NCBI GenBank assembly: GCA_009599575.1
Contig: VWND01000010.1
Span: 950,501 to 1,014,500, forward strand
Reading direction: 5' to 3'
DNA length: 64,000 bases
Source of the DNA: Blumeriella jaapii
Lineage: Eukaryota; Ascomycota; Leotiomycetes; Helotiales; Drepanopezizaceae
Part shown: positions 12,084-23,586 of the stretch, piece after piece
Position numbering within the stretch: position 1 is the first letter of the stretch
Layout of the letters: every line of letters begins with the position of its first letter
Made by a program: the position numbers and the translations under genes
The notes under the pieces: generated by a model
What the model saw: only the letters and a program-made list of their open reading frames with translations
Database searches by the model: none
What the model was told of the DNA's origin: nothing

Positions 12084-13904
12084 TTAGGAAGCTGGTTCGG
12101 TTGGTTGGTTGCTCGGTGGTTGCAAGTTCAGCCTGAAGGAACGTGAATATGCAGGAGTACAGAGGGATGCAGAACTTGCTCGATGCTGTTGCTCTCGCCG
12201 ATGAACGCGGTCATTCTTTTCGTGTAGAGTCGGGGACGGCGTCGGCCTGCTGGGCAAGAGGTCTCAGTTCGGTTGATACAGGTTGTAAGCCAAGACTTCG
12301 GGGCTAAGCTAGAGCCATGACGGACGTGGAGTGGACATGGACTTGCACCTGCATCATCGAGCCATGTGATGATGATAATAGTCACGACGATAACGGCAGA
12401 TCTGCTTCGAACAGTCACAGGGCGAGAGATAGAAGTCGCCGCTGACCCTTCACTGCGCGAGTCTCACTTGCACGGAGGGCCAGGGCGGGAACGTCGATGA
12501 GAAACAACATCGGGAACAGAACGAGAGGTGTGTGGACAGCGAGTCAGAGAAAATGTCGTGATGTTGTCACTTGTGCCCTCGATGATCTGGGTATATGCTA
12601 TAGGTAGTGACCACTTGGGCCGTATGGTTGACAAGGAAGTACGGAGGTAGTGAGTTCGTGGCTCTTACTTACTCGCAAGGAGAGGAGCTCTTACCGCCAC
12701 TCTTTTCTTGGAGATGCTCAGGGAATTTCTGTTAGAGGCTATGCATGGTGCTTCGGAGAGAGAACACCGAGGCAGACTGCGGGAATTGATCGTGCCAAAT
12801 GCTAGGAGCGCTCAGTTGCTAGGAGCATCTTTTGACCCAGGTGCTCTGAAGTTTGAAGCGTATCCCTTCAGTCGAGATTGGGTTGAGTAAATGACTTGGA
12901 ACCGAGAAATGGAAGTGCTTCTGTGAAGTGACTTGAATCTCGGCCTGATGGATTGAACTTCTACGGAGTGGAATCGAAATACGCAACCAAGATGACCTGC
13001 GAGATGGTTGGTGGCTTGCCAGTGGCGAGCGTTCCTCTCTATCGTTCTGCTTTGAGGCTTTTCTAGAGGAGAGGAATGAAGTTTCAGCAGACGCCATGTA
13101 ATTGACGTCCTCTCTATCGTTCTGCTTAGAGGCTTTTCTAGAGGAGAGGAACGAAGTTTCAGCAGAAGCCGTGTCATTGACGTCCTCTCTATCGTTCTGC
13201 CTAGAGGCTTTTCTAGAGGAGGGGAACGAAGTTTCAGCAGAAGCCATGTCATTGACGTCCAGCAAAAGTCTTGTCAAGGTAGCCGTGGCTCACCTCGAAG
13301 AGCGAAGTGTCTTGCTTGACACCTACAATTGGCAACTTGTGCAGATGGAGTCGAATGCTGGCACCAGCTGCATGAATGCATCCTGTAGCCCAAGGAATGA
13401 AGGACACATACATACCAAGCCACCCTTCAAAACGAGTAATTAATGGGTGATGCCATGAGCCTCTGCCTCCAAGGTTCGAGCAACGCTCCGTCCCAAATGT
13501 CAACAACGGTTCGAACACCGACACAACGACTCAGACTCCGAGGCCACTTCCCTCTCGCTTATGTACCTGTCTTTGGTCCCCTTCGACCCTCTCCGCGTCT
13601 GGAATCAACACTTGTATGCATCTCATAGCTCCTGTTAATCCCGCCCTCCTGAAGTCTTTTCAAGCCGAGAGCAGCAGTCTCGTTGATGCATCTTGGGTTT
13701 CGTCCCCGTCTAAGAGCCCGGCCCTCTCTACTGGATTTGATTCGTAGCCGCAATAGCGCGGACCCACTCGTACCTAGCGAACCTCCAGAGCTTCCTCCAG
13801 AGCTACCTCCACTCCCAGCATCACCCACCTCGACCCTCTCACCACCTACAACCCCTCGAACCTTTCAATCGCTGGAGTCAGCTCAAGACGACGAACCAGC
13901 CAGT
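12084..13904. other. Divergent spacer GID7 / VMA1
   Basis: About 1.8 kb between divergent genes. It should hold both promoters, the VMA1 leader and perhaps a missing GID7 5' exon. On the minus strand the first ATG upstream of GID7 is at 12212-12214, in a frame that closes after 28 codons at 12128. A 75-bp minisatellite lies in the middle. Confidence 0.5.
13034..13258. repeat. Minisatellite, three tandem 75-bp units
   Basis: Copies start with CCTCTCTATCGTTCTGC at 13034, 13109 and 13184, an exact 75-nt spacing. Unit 1 is the most diverged; units 2 and 3 differ at a few positions. Because 75 is divisible by three, frames stay open on both strands, giving apparent 25-residue repeats in each orientation. 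I treat it as non-coding DNA because it has no convincing start, splice context or domain. Confidence 0.9.
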
Positions 13905-16900
13905 ATGCCCCCCAAGAAGGCGACGATCAAGGATGACGACGATGAGCAATATGGTGGGTGCGCCTTCTCCGCTGAATAGCCACACTCCAGCTAACCACAG
14001 CTACACAGGCTCTATCTACTCTGTCTCCGGGTATGCGAATCGCCTCAGCGAAAGGGAGCTGCCTTGCTAATCCTGGACAGACCCGTCGTGGTGGCGGAAA
14101 ACATGATCGGGGTTGCTATGTACGAATTGGTACGGGGCCTCCCCAGGCAGGCGGTTAGCACCAACTCACGAATACCAGGTTCGAGTCGGACACGACAACC
14201 TCGTCGGAGAAGTTATTCGAATCGAAGCAGATAGAGCTACCATCCAGGTGTACGAGGAGACCGGTATGGTACTTTGGTTCGTGGATCAGAACCATGCTAA
14301 TAAGTGGAAGCTGGTGTAACTGTAGGAGACCCCGTCATCCGGACTGGAAAGCCTCTGTCTGTCGAGTTGGGACCCGGATTGATGGAGACGATTTACGATG
14401 GTATTCAACGACCCCTCAGAACCATTGCCCAAAGCTCAAACAGCATCTACATTCCCCGCGGTATCGCCATCCCCGCGTTGAACAGAGAGAAGGACTGGGA
14501 ATTCAAGCCCTTGATGAAGGTTGGAGACCACATTACAGGAGGAGATATTTGGGGTACTGTCTACGAGAACTCTCTACTCGATGACCACAAGATTCTCCTG
14601 CCTCCAAGAGCTCGGGGTACGATTACTCGGATCGCTGGGAAGGGGAAGTACAAGGTCGACGAGAAGATTCTGGAGATCGAATTCGACGGCAAGAAGACCG
14701 AGCACAGCATGATGCATACATGGCCCGTTCGTGTCCCTCGCCCCTCTACCGAGAAGCTTGCGGCAGACAAGCCTTTCATCGTTGGTCAACGTGTTCTGGA
14801 CGCCCTGTTCCCTTCGGTACAAGGAGGTACTGTTGCCATTCCGGGTGCTTTCGGATGTGGAAAGACAGTCATTTCCCAATCCGTCTCCAAGTTCTCCAAT
14901 AGTGATATCATCATCTACGTTGGATGCGGGGAACGAGGAAATGAGATGGCTGAAGTCTTGATGGATTTCCCGGAGCTTTCGATCGATATCGATGGTCGAA
15001 AGGAACCTATCATGAAGCGCACTACCCTGATCGCCAACACCTCTAATATGCCTGTGGCTGCCCGTGAGGCTTCCATTTACACTGGTACGTTGCCTCTCTT
15101 CTCTAAGCTTTTTTTCAACTCCTGCCAATATCAAATTCATCGTGGACGAAGTCTATGATACTAATGTTGCATTTTCCTGGAGCTTTTCTTGTCTTGTTCT
15201 TAAATCATGTTTCCTTGCACTTTCTCCTTGCAATCGAGAGATCTAGTGGTCTGCATTTGCTTCGACAGACCATGGACTGTACTGTTCTTCTGTCGATGTT
15301 TCACTCGACATCCTTCACAAGCCTCAACAGACCATTCGACAGACGATTTGACAATCTGTTCTTCGAGTGAGAGACCATTTAGTCGAGTCGATTTCAAGCG
15401 AAGAGTTGTCGTATGAAGACTGGTCTAGCAAAGAGTAATCGAAGAATAAAATAAACAGCGGGATAAGCAGCGGAAGGTACAACAACTCAGTCGATGTAGT
15501 CGACTCCGAGGATGATATTGGAGTTATCGCTCGGGTTGACACCAGTGGAGCCGGAATGAGTGCCGGAAAGCAGAAGGGAACGGGGATGGAAGTCGAATCG
15601 AACAACAAAAACGTCATTGGCAACTTGCGAGAACGTCAAATTCAATGTTGACGACGACAATGTCCGATTCAACATCGACAAGAATAAGGACCGATTGGTT
15701 CTCGACAATCAGTTCGATCCTGATCTGGATAACGAAGTCAATGGCCCGTTCAATGTCGACGGCGAGGATGACGGCGAGTTCGATCTCGTTGATCAGTTTG
15801 ATTCTGATATCAACTTCGATGCTAGCATGACGGATCTTGACCCGACGGGCAGGATCATTGATCTGGATCTCGACTTTGAGCCCAATTAATTGACGACCTC
15901 ACCTGGAAACTCTTGCACATTAACGTACCATCATGGTATTTTGACCCGTCATGCAATTTGGTCTTTCCAAACAAATTGCATTCGACGGCATCCCCGGATG
16001 CTCCCCGATCACCTTGAGCCATGGTTCCGTGAGGTGTTGACTCCCTCGAAGCCACCATCCTTCGAAGACTTCAAATCGCTGCCAAAGCCTATTGGCAAGG
16101 TCTGAGCCGTTTACTGCATCTGTTTCGAGAATGCCGAGAGCACTTCGAAGCTGTACGTTGGGTGTGGGACCCGGGCAGCTCAGGAAGTATTCAATCGATT
16201 ACTCAACTATAAACCAGGGTGTCCTACGCTTCCGGGTCTGGTCGAAGAAGCTTTCAAAGAGGGATATCAAGTCACTCACTCGGGCTTGTCTGTGTGGACA
16301 CTATTGCCGACAGCAGGCCTTGTGCCTCGTGTTCGAGCACGATTTTTGTCTTTGGAATTCGCTTTGGCTGTCGCATTTTCTGCTATCAAATGTCGAAGCT
16401 CAATTTCTACCACGAACATATGCGTCTGAGGGACAAGGTCGAATGGGAGCCGTTGCGCTCTAACCTGTGTTTACAGGAGAAAATCATAGGCAACCTGAAC
16501 CTGAGTTCGGAAGAGCTCGAAGTAATTGCTGCTCTGCGAGCTGCACATCGGGCTAAACATTGCAAGGAATGGCGCCAAGCAAAGCGGGACGAGAACATTC
16601 ATGCCTGCCGTGCCCACGATCGCATAACAAGAATGCATATTCTGCAAAGAACCGCGAGAAGGTCAACACGATCGCTACCAGATTTCGACACGAGAATATT
16701 ACGTCCGTACGTCTTCCTTGTGAAGTTTGTAAGATAAACTTCCGAGGCCAAAAGGCCCTTGACAACACCTTACTACGCAAGCTTATGCAGATCAGCTTGC
16801 TGGCATTGCAAAGCCAGAGCTGGTGGTACCTGCACTTAAAACGAAGGCAAAGCGCGCAGAGATTAAGGCCAGCGGATCGATCTGTTGCGATCTTTGCGAC

Positions 16901-18220
16901 AAATCTTTTATACCAACGGGGCTTTAAACGGCATAACGTATCGCTGCGTCATCGTTGCAAGGTGGAAGCTCAGGCTTCCAACTAAGCCTCCCATCGACTG
17001 CTCCCCATTCTCGATGTCCCTCCTTGATCTTACTTTTTGTTTATTCTCTCTCCGACTTTCTGTCGCATTAAATCCCGGATTTCGGATGACTCTGGATGGC
17101 CCCAACTTTTACTAACTTTGCTCTTGTCTTCCCTTTTGTCATTTCGACTTCTTCCATTCTGTTTTTCTATCTGGATGACATCCAATACTCTTTTCTCATT
17201 CCGTCTTTACGTGTGCAATACTAATTTGAAATTTGTATCATATGACTAACCTTGTCGTTCCAACAGGCAGTATGTTCACCACTCCCTTCCACTTCCACCT
17301 TGACCGTACTGACTGTTTTAAAAAGTCACCGTAGCTGAATATTTCCGCGACATGGGAAAGGACGTTGCCATGATGGCAGATTCTACATCTCGATGGGCTG
17401 AGGCTCTTCGTGAGTTGTCTGGTCGTCTGGGTGAAATGCCAGCGGATCAGGGATTCCCCGCTTACCTTGGAGCTAAGCTTGCTAGTTTCTACGAACGTGC
17501 TGGAAAGGTACAGACTCTGGGTAGTCCGAAGCGCGAGGGATCAGTCAGCATCGTCGGCGCCGTCAGTCCTCCTGGAGGAGATTTTTCTGATCCCGTGACC
17601 AGCTCCACACTCAGTATCGTGCAGGTCTTCTGGGGTCTTGACAAGAAGCTCGCTCAACGCAAACATTTTCCGTCCATTAATACCTCTCTCAGTTACTCCA
17701 AGTATACCGGCGTCTTGGACAAATTCTACGAAAAGGACTTCCCCGAGTTCCCTAGGCTTCGTGACCGCATCAAGCAGCTTCTCACAGACTCGGAAGAGTT
17801 GGATCAAGTCGTGCAACTGGTCGGAAAGTCCGCCCTTTCTGACCCTGATAAGATCACTTTGGATGTTGCTGGCTTGATCAAGGAGGATTTCTTGCAACAA
17901 AACGGTTACTCGGACTACGATCAATTCTGCCCCGTCTGGAAGACTGAGTGGATGATGAAGGCTATGATGGGATTTCACGACGAGGCCCAGAAGGCTGTTG
18001 CACAGGGCCTGAACTGGAACAAAGTCCGTGAGGCTACTAGTGACATTCAATCCCAGCTTCGAAGCATGAAGTTTGAGGTTCCTGGTGACGGAGAGGATGT
18101 GATCGTAAAGAAGGCATGTTTTATCCCATTCATTTCCCGTGTTCGTGCTAATAGGTAAAAAAGTATGAGGATCTCATCCAGGCTATGACGGACAAATTCG
18201 CCTCCGTCACTGACGAGTAA
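13905..18220 (+). CDS. VMA1: V-type H+-ATPase catalytic subunit A
   Basis: CDS is join(13905..13953,14009..14030,14081..14129,14179..14263,14311..15084,17267..17269,17326..18113,18164..18220), 608 residues, normal for the family. Subunit A hydrolyses ATP in the V1 sector that drives proton pumping into vacuoles and other acidic organelles. Visible are [16 protein letters not shown] near the N-terminus, the P-loop GAFGCGKT (247-254), [14 protein letters not shown] (from 272), [18 protein letters not shown], and [20 protein letters not shown]. The C-terminus is [18 protein letters not shown]. Three oddities stand out. Intron 5 is 2182 nt (15085..17266), far longer than the others. It is followed by a 3-nt exon, GCA, which supplies the end of Gly327 and the start of Ile328. 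The last intron starts with GC (AAG|GCATGT). The yeast intein site (before the Cys of VGCGERGN) is uninterrupted. Confidence 0.96.
15085..17266 (+). other. Giant intron 5 of VMA1 (2182 nt)
   Basis: Donor GTACGT follows ACTG at 15084. The acceptor is CAACAG ending at 17266, with a CTAAC branch site at 17246-17250. Flanks at 15090-15200 and 16990-17260 are pyrimidine/T-rich like ordinary intron sequence, whereas 15.56-16.99 kb carries the wreck of a protein-coding gene on the same strand. Confidence 0.85.
15560..16985 (+). pseudogene. Degenerate GIY-YIG nuclease-like gene with C-terminal zinc fingers, nested in the VMA1 intron
   Basis: Coding traces continue across shifting frames. First comes an Asp/Asn-rich segment (15620-15889), then [17 protein letters not shown] (about 15897-15947), then after a shift [20 protein letters not shown] and a TGA at 16103-16105 where the frame continues [21 protein letters not shown]. 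That block has the two half-motifs of a GIY-YIG core: VYCI, then YVGCGT, a following RLLNY with Arg, and FLSLEFA with a candidate catalytic Glu. After about 16.4 kb another frame gives [20 protein letters not shown] and [14 protein letters not shown]. Then come CEVCKINF and, in another frame, CCDLCDKSF with RHNVSLRHR, two C2H2-like fingers, ending with a stop at 16983-16985. At least four shifts or stops break it, so it cannot make the full protein. The GIY-YIG call is from motif pattern and recollection of fungal families, and is inferred. Confidence 0.7.
17267..17269 (+). other. 3-nt microexon (GCA) of VMA1
   Basis: The upstream intron ends CTAAC...CCAACAG at 17266. The downstream intron is 17270..17325, starts GTATGT, has a CTGAC branch site and ends AAAAAG. 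Including GCA yields TGITVAEYF, the invariant family sequence. Skipping it keeps frame but replaces Gly-Ile by a single Val (TVTVAEYF). Confidence 0.82.
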
Positions 18221-21200
18221 GGGCGATGATTAAAATTGGTAGCTTGGTAGAAACGAGAGAATTGATGCATTGCTTGCTTGGCCCGTTGCAAGGTATGGTT
18301 AATTCATAACTGGTAGACGCTTTTGGACGGAACAGAATGTAGTATATTTTCCCTCAAAGTGGCTTCCCTGTTGCATGGGTGATTCAATACTTCGAACTTC
18401 AGTTCCCTTCACTTCATCGGCCGGGCCAGTTTCCAAAGTCACCTTCTTTTCTTGTGTCTTCAGGTCGAAATCAACCAATGCAAAGTATTTTTCCCGTCCA
18501 GTTACTGAGCTTCCTTCCTTGCGTACTTACCTACATCCACACACACTATTGAGTTTCCCCTCCTCGGACTACAAAATCCACCGTGTCCGCTCCTTTCTAT
18601 CTGCATATTCGCTCATCCTCCACACCCACCAGGGTTAAAGTTACTCATCTATCGGGCGGAGAATTACGTGACCTGCCTATTAAAGCACCTCTAAACTGCT
18701 TCACCTACCTTACCAAAGCCAATTTTGTTCAAAGTCGTTTGCCTAATTTTGCAGCTAATATTGATTCAGAACACACTTCCCAAATTTTCTTGACGAGACT
18801 GATAAGGGTTTTTTTCTGAACTTTCGTTTAATGTGGAAATATTCTATTGGCTTTTTTCTTCGAAACACTGAGTCGGTTAGAAATGTGCAACTAACTTGCC
18901 ATAATCGACCACGTGATCCCGCAGATCCTCATGACCCATTTCCTCTACCTCGCCGCCCTCTACTTATATGTGACCTACATACGTATGTACAGTATCACTC
19001 TGATCACTTGCTCACCTCACCACAAGTCTCAAATATACTTTTTACAGCTCTATTGGCTTTGCCCTTCCGTCGTACTTGAAGCAGAAGTTTCGTGTCCAAC
19101 CATCGGAGGGAGGAGTTGATCTGATTGAATTTGATGCTTGAGGAAGAATGAGAAGGTTTTGGAGCTTGAGATCAGGCGATTGTTTGGTTGGGATTGGAAC
19201 CGGGGATCCGGATACGGCATTTGAGGCTAGTAGCTTGGCGTTGGAGAAGGGGATTAGGGGCCTGGAGGGAGGCAAAGGTGCAAGTAGTCAAAACTAAGAG
19301 ATCCCAAGGTTCATCATGCCAGAAATCAGATATAGACTCGAAAGTAAGTTACGATTTTAGCATACATCTATGGGTGAATTTGATTGTTTTTGTCATTGTC
19401 AAGACTGGTTGTGCTGTTGAAGTGAGATACGGATTGCCAAAAAAAAAGATGTACCTCGGTATTGGAAAATGCTAGGCAATATACTATAGTCAGTTATTTT
19501 CTTGTTATCAAATCCAAAAACAGTTTCTTATGGGTATGAAGATAGCAGAACCAACAACTGTTGATTGTGTCAAAAGGTCTTTGATTCGATTTCTGCAACA
19601 AGAAATGATAGGTTTTCCAGGTGTTCCGGTCCATCACTTACGAAATGCATAGTCTTTTTAGAATCGTTGCTGACGTTAATGATTGGTTTGGATAGTATCT
19701 GCACATGGAGGAGTAGATTATCAAAAGCGGTTCTCGACGCATAGTAATGCCTGCTAAAATGTCGATCCTTAATTTATTTCTCTGAAGGATGCCTTTCTGC
19801 TGCAGCAACGGGACTGATGCTACTGTAACATCGTTTAAGTTTTACTCGGCTGAGGCTAAGAATGAATATTTTCGTATACAGGGAGAGAATTTAACATTAG
19901 CAAATCTTTGGTGTAGTAATTGTCGGCCCGCTCAATAGGCCGTGTCTTTTCTATTGTGGTTGTATGTAACGATTAAGATTGTAGTTAATCCACTCACGGG
20001 TAGGCACTTAGAATTATCCTATGTAATTCAATACGGAGAGTGGGATGTTGCTTCCGTACCTATTCTTACGATCTATTCTGTAGTCAAGTCTAAGTGAAGC
20101 CATTTTTTATCAAAAACTTGCCGATCTGTACATGCCTCTTTAACGCGGATAACAAATTAGGGAGTCTTATATCTACCAAAAGGGATGGGTTGTGTTACAA
20201 CTATGGCGATGTTTAAACCCCTCAACAGAGCCTAGACCATTTGCAAGAGCTTAAAGTCTAAACAACAAAATGGATCAAATCTGCTGTACCTCCGCAGAGA
20301 AATGTTTGCCATTTTAATTTTCCTCCAGTGGAGACACGTCCACAAGCAAGAGCCCTTTTGCATATATCTTCTCTTGATCAAAAGCAGCAGCGACTTAAGT
20401 TGTTTGACGTCCAATTTATGCAAACCTTTGCTATTAAAAACTGGATTGGTGTTCAACTCCCTTGCATTGTAAAGTGCTTAATTCAAAGTATTGTGTTACT
20501 TACTTCTTGATATTTTGAACTGGATAGAGATCAAGTTAATTGTTGTTGAGCATAGCATTTGCTGTCATAGATACGTCTGTTGCCTAAAAAAATCGAATTG
20601 TGTCATTGCTTGCATTTATTAAAATTCCATATGTCCTCCGCCGATGCACGCTTCCTACCGGCTTGGGAAATTATTTGTAATTTCCGGAAGCTTGTGGCTG
20701 TGAGAAAGTTAACACATCATCTAGCCAGGGCTCGGTTGTCGATTAAAAGCATCCTGCGATACGATTGTAGGTTATTGGATCAGAGAAAATAGCATTATTT
20801 AATAAGCTGATGTGCTATAAAGGTGCATCAACATGCAAATGTTTCCAAGTGAGGTCATCGATCAATCTGGGCCCGATGTCGAGATCTATGGCATTGCACT
20901 TTGATAATTACCTACTATTTTAACACACAAAGTCTTCTAGAAACAGTAACGAAGGCTTTTTTTTGCCATGTCAAGCCACGTGTTGAAAAATCATACTAGA
21001 ATCTGTCGTCGTCTGGAACCAAGATTTACAAGTCTTTAACAATAAAGATTCTCACATCTAGGATATTTTACTTCCTTGTTTTCACGCTTTATCTCCGGAT
21101 AGAACGCACCATCTTCCTTTTGTAACGTGATACAATAATTCCACTTCATCGTTATACACCCCGAGATCCCAGTCAGTGCAATACTCCAATGGCAACGCCC

Positions 21201-21406
21201 TCCTCCGCCGCTACAGTTCACACGCCCTGTAAAGGAGCCGTAGCAGTGGCAGCAAACCCCAGGAACACGAGCCAAGTCTATTTAGAGACGCCTCAAGAGA
21301 AATTTCATTGTCATCACAGTACCATAAAACACCACACGCACATCCGCACAATCCCAGTCCTACCTCCTCTTCCCCCTTTCTCTCTCATGCATCTCAATCC
21401 CCAACC
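18221..21406. other. AT-rich gene-free region
   Basis: About 3.2 kb after VMA1 is visibly AT-rich, especially 18.8-21.1 kb. No frame longer than about 95 residues occurs before the strand opposite the GFA gene, and no domain, tRNA or transposon end was recognised. The composition resembles RIP-decayed or neutral AT-rich islands of filamentous fungi, but no parent element could be identified. Confidence 0.5.
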
Positions 21407-21973
21407 TCACCCCATCTCCCAAAACCTCTTCGCACTCTCTTCCGCCCCCACGCCACACAACCACTCCGCCTTGCCCTTACAGAAATACTCTCTCTCCGGC
21501 CTCCACCCCTTCCACCCCTCACCCTCACCCTCACCCTCGCCGTTCCCAAAATCCAACGCTCCCACCGCAACCGCGACCACCTCCGGAAACGCCGGATTCC
21601 GATTCCACAATCTCGAGCCGCACCTCGCGCAGAAACTGCGCTCGACGGTCGCGCCGGAATCAGCGCTTCGGTCGCAGTAGGTCGTTATCTTGGTCTCTTC
21701 CTTGAGCCAGACATTTTGAGAGGCATCTTGGGAGGTGGTAGCCAAGGGGGAGGTGAGGGATGTGAGGGAGAGTTGCGCCGGGTCGTAGCACGCGTTCGCT
21801 TGGAAGGAGGAGCCGCTTGCTTTCTTGCAGGAGCTGCAGTGGCAGAGTAGGGTGGTGAGGGGTGCGCCGGTGACGGTGAATGTGGTGAGGCCGCAGAGGC
21901 AGGAGCCTTTCATTAGCGGCTCGGAAGCTGGCTCCTTGTGGTCTTGATCTTGGGACATGGGAGGGGCTGCCAT
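21407..21973 (-). CDS. GFA/CENP-V family zinc-binding protein
   Basis: Single exon, 188 residues. The Mss4-like fold of the family binds zinc through spaced cysteines, seen here as GSCLCG (Cys25, Cys27), LLCHCSSCKKASGSSF (Cys44, Cys46, Cys49) and FCARCGSRLW. The family is named after bacterial glutathione-dependent formaldehyde-activating enzyme. Most fungal members have no proven reaction, and none can be assigned here. An acidic GEGEGEGEG stretch near residue 150 comes from a CCTCAC-type microsatellite and interrupts the usual C-terminal region before REYFCKGKAEWLCG. A second GFA-family gene lies 15 kb downstream in the same orientation. Confidence 0.9.
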   Translation of the reverse strand: MAAPPMSQDQDHKEPASEPLMKGSCLCGLTTFTVTGAPLTTLLCHCSSCKKASGSSFQANACYDPAQLSLTSLTSPLATTSQDASQNVWLKEETKITTYCDRSADSGATVERSFCARCGSRLWNRNPAFPEVVAVAVGALDFGNGEGEGEGEGWKGWRPEREYFCKGKAEWLCGVGAEESAKRFWEMG

Positions 21974-23586
21974 TGTGAATTGGGTGAGGCTCGCTCTTGT
22001 GTAAGTAAGAGGCTGTTTGAGAATGAGATGAAATTGGTGGCCGTTGGTGAGTGGATTGGTTCAAAAGAGGGACTTTGGTCTAGATGATATTTGGCATACT
22101 TGAGAAGCGGATATGGGTGTTTATGTGTCTCTGAGATAGGTGCAGCATGTCTCTACCTGATGTGATGACTTGCAGTAAATACTAGGCTAAGTGTGAGTGA
22201 GATACCCAGGGGGAAGAATGGTTCCAAAAGTTGCTTGAATCTTGCAGGAAGAGATGATTCTGGAAGCCGCTGGAATATCGCCAACAGCCAGAGCGGCACA
22301 TACCACTCGGAACGTCGTAGCGTATCCTGTAGGTAGGAAGCGAGACCACTGTCACAACCGTAGTCGTACAAGTACAGCAGACGAGTTCGCAGGCTTACGT
22401 CTTCTACCGATTGATATATAGGAACAGATCATGAACCGCTATATCTTCTTCCCAACTAGATCAAAGTGAGGCCAAAAATCCTTTGCGCATGGATGCCTGT
22501 CCCCTCCCATCTGCGTCTTGGTTGTTTTCTTCCGCCAACTGCCACAATGAAAATAAGCGAGACCCGAATGACCTCTCAACCTAGTAAATATCGAATCACA
22601 AAAACGCTACGCCAGCTCAAGTAATTCTCGGGATCGTGCGTGTAGAAAGTGCCTGTAGCAGTAAAAGCGTCCCACGAGCAAGCTTTATCCATAACAGCCA
22701 ATATTTGTTTTTCTTATCTAGCTGTCACTCAAAGCGTTATAATACCGGTCGTTCTACCACACCTATCGGATAATTTCCAAAAAAAAGAATTTCACAATAA
22801 GAAGGGGTTTTCTGCTTACTATTTTACCTTTTTGTCACAACATCTACATGTATTTCCATCCCTGCATACCAGGGTCCGCGCTATCGCGCATCAGGCTAAT
22901 CCACTTGTTATAACATATCCTGTTTTATGTTATCTGACCTGCCTGCCTATCTACCTTTAATTTTTTCTAAGGCTATTGCTTTCTTCTTTCTTCTCTCCCA
23001 GGCCTTTGCCCCCGCTCTCATCGCCCCGTCAAGGAATTTACTTAAACAATTTTTTTCGTTATAAAAAGAAAGGCCACGAAACAAAGCAAAGCCAGCTTGG
23101 GACGATAAATACTGTTGCTAGAGCCAAGTTCACGTGTTAGTCACATGACTAATTGCCTCGGACGACCGGTACAAACACTGGGCCCTTCCCATACATACTA
23201 GGAATCCCCGATTACCCAACGAGGAAACTCAAGACCTTCCATCAGTAACCCACATTTGGGGAAATCATTTTGTTCGGCGGGATTACAATTTTTGATTGTT
23301 CTCCTGCGAATCCATCTCTACCTTGAGGCCGGACAAAGTCACTTGTTACACGACGCGAAAACGATCAGCAGCAATGTCATTAAGGCTACCTAAATGCATA
23401 CAGTACAAGTGCTATTGCACATTTGGTGAGTGCGACCCTGTGCAACTAAGCTCAAAGTGAAGCCCTCGCGTTTTTCATGAAGCAATCCCGGGTTTCAACC
23501 TCCCACTACACACATACCCCTCTGATAGAAATCCAGCGGCATTCTCTTGAATTTGGTTGTCATATAATCTGGTGTGACAAGATGAT
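21974..23586. other. Intergenic region
   Basis: About 1.6 kb upstream of the GFA gene and downstream of the rhodopsin gene. It is AT-rich around 22.5-23.1 kb. Frames are short and domain-free, and no RNA gene was recognised. Confidence 0.5.

Noticed and set aside
13102..13443. Possible repeat-containing protein over the minisatellite
   Set aside because: Openness on both strands follows from the 75-nt period; no start or splice evidence and no homology pattern.
15085..17266. VMA1 insertion as an intein
   Set aside because: Stops and frameshifts occur throughout, and standard donor, branch and acceptor signals flank it; the family sequence resumes only after splicing, and the position differs from the known intein site.
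21189..21850. 163- and 180-codon plus-strand frames
   Set aside because: Antisense shadows of the GFA-family gene.
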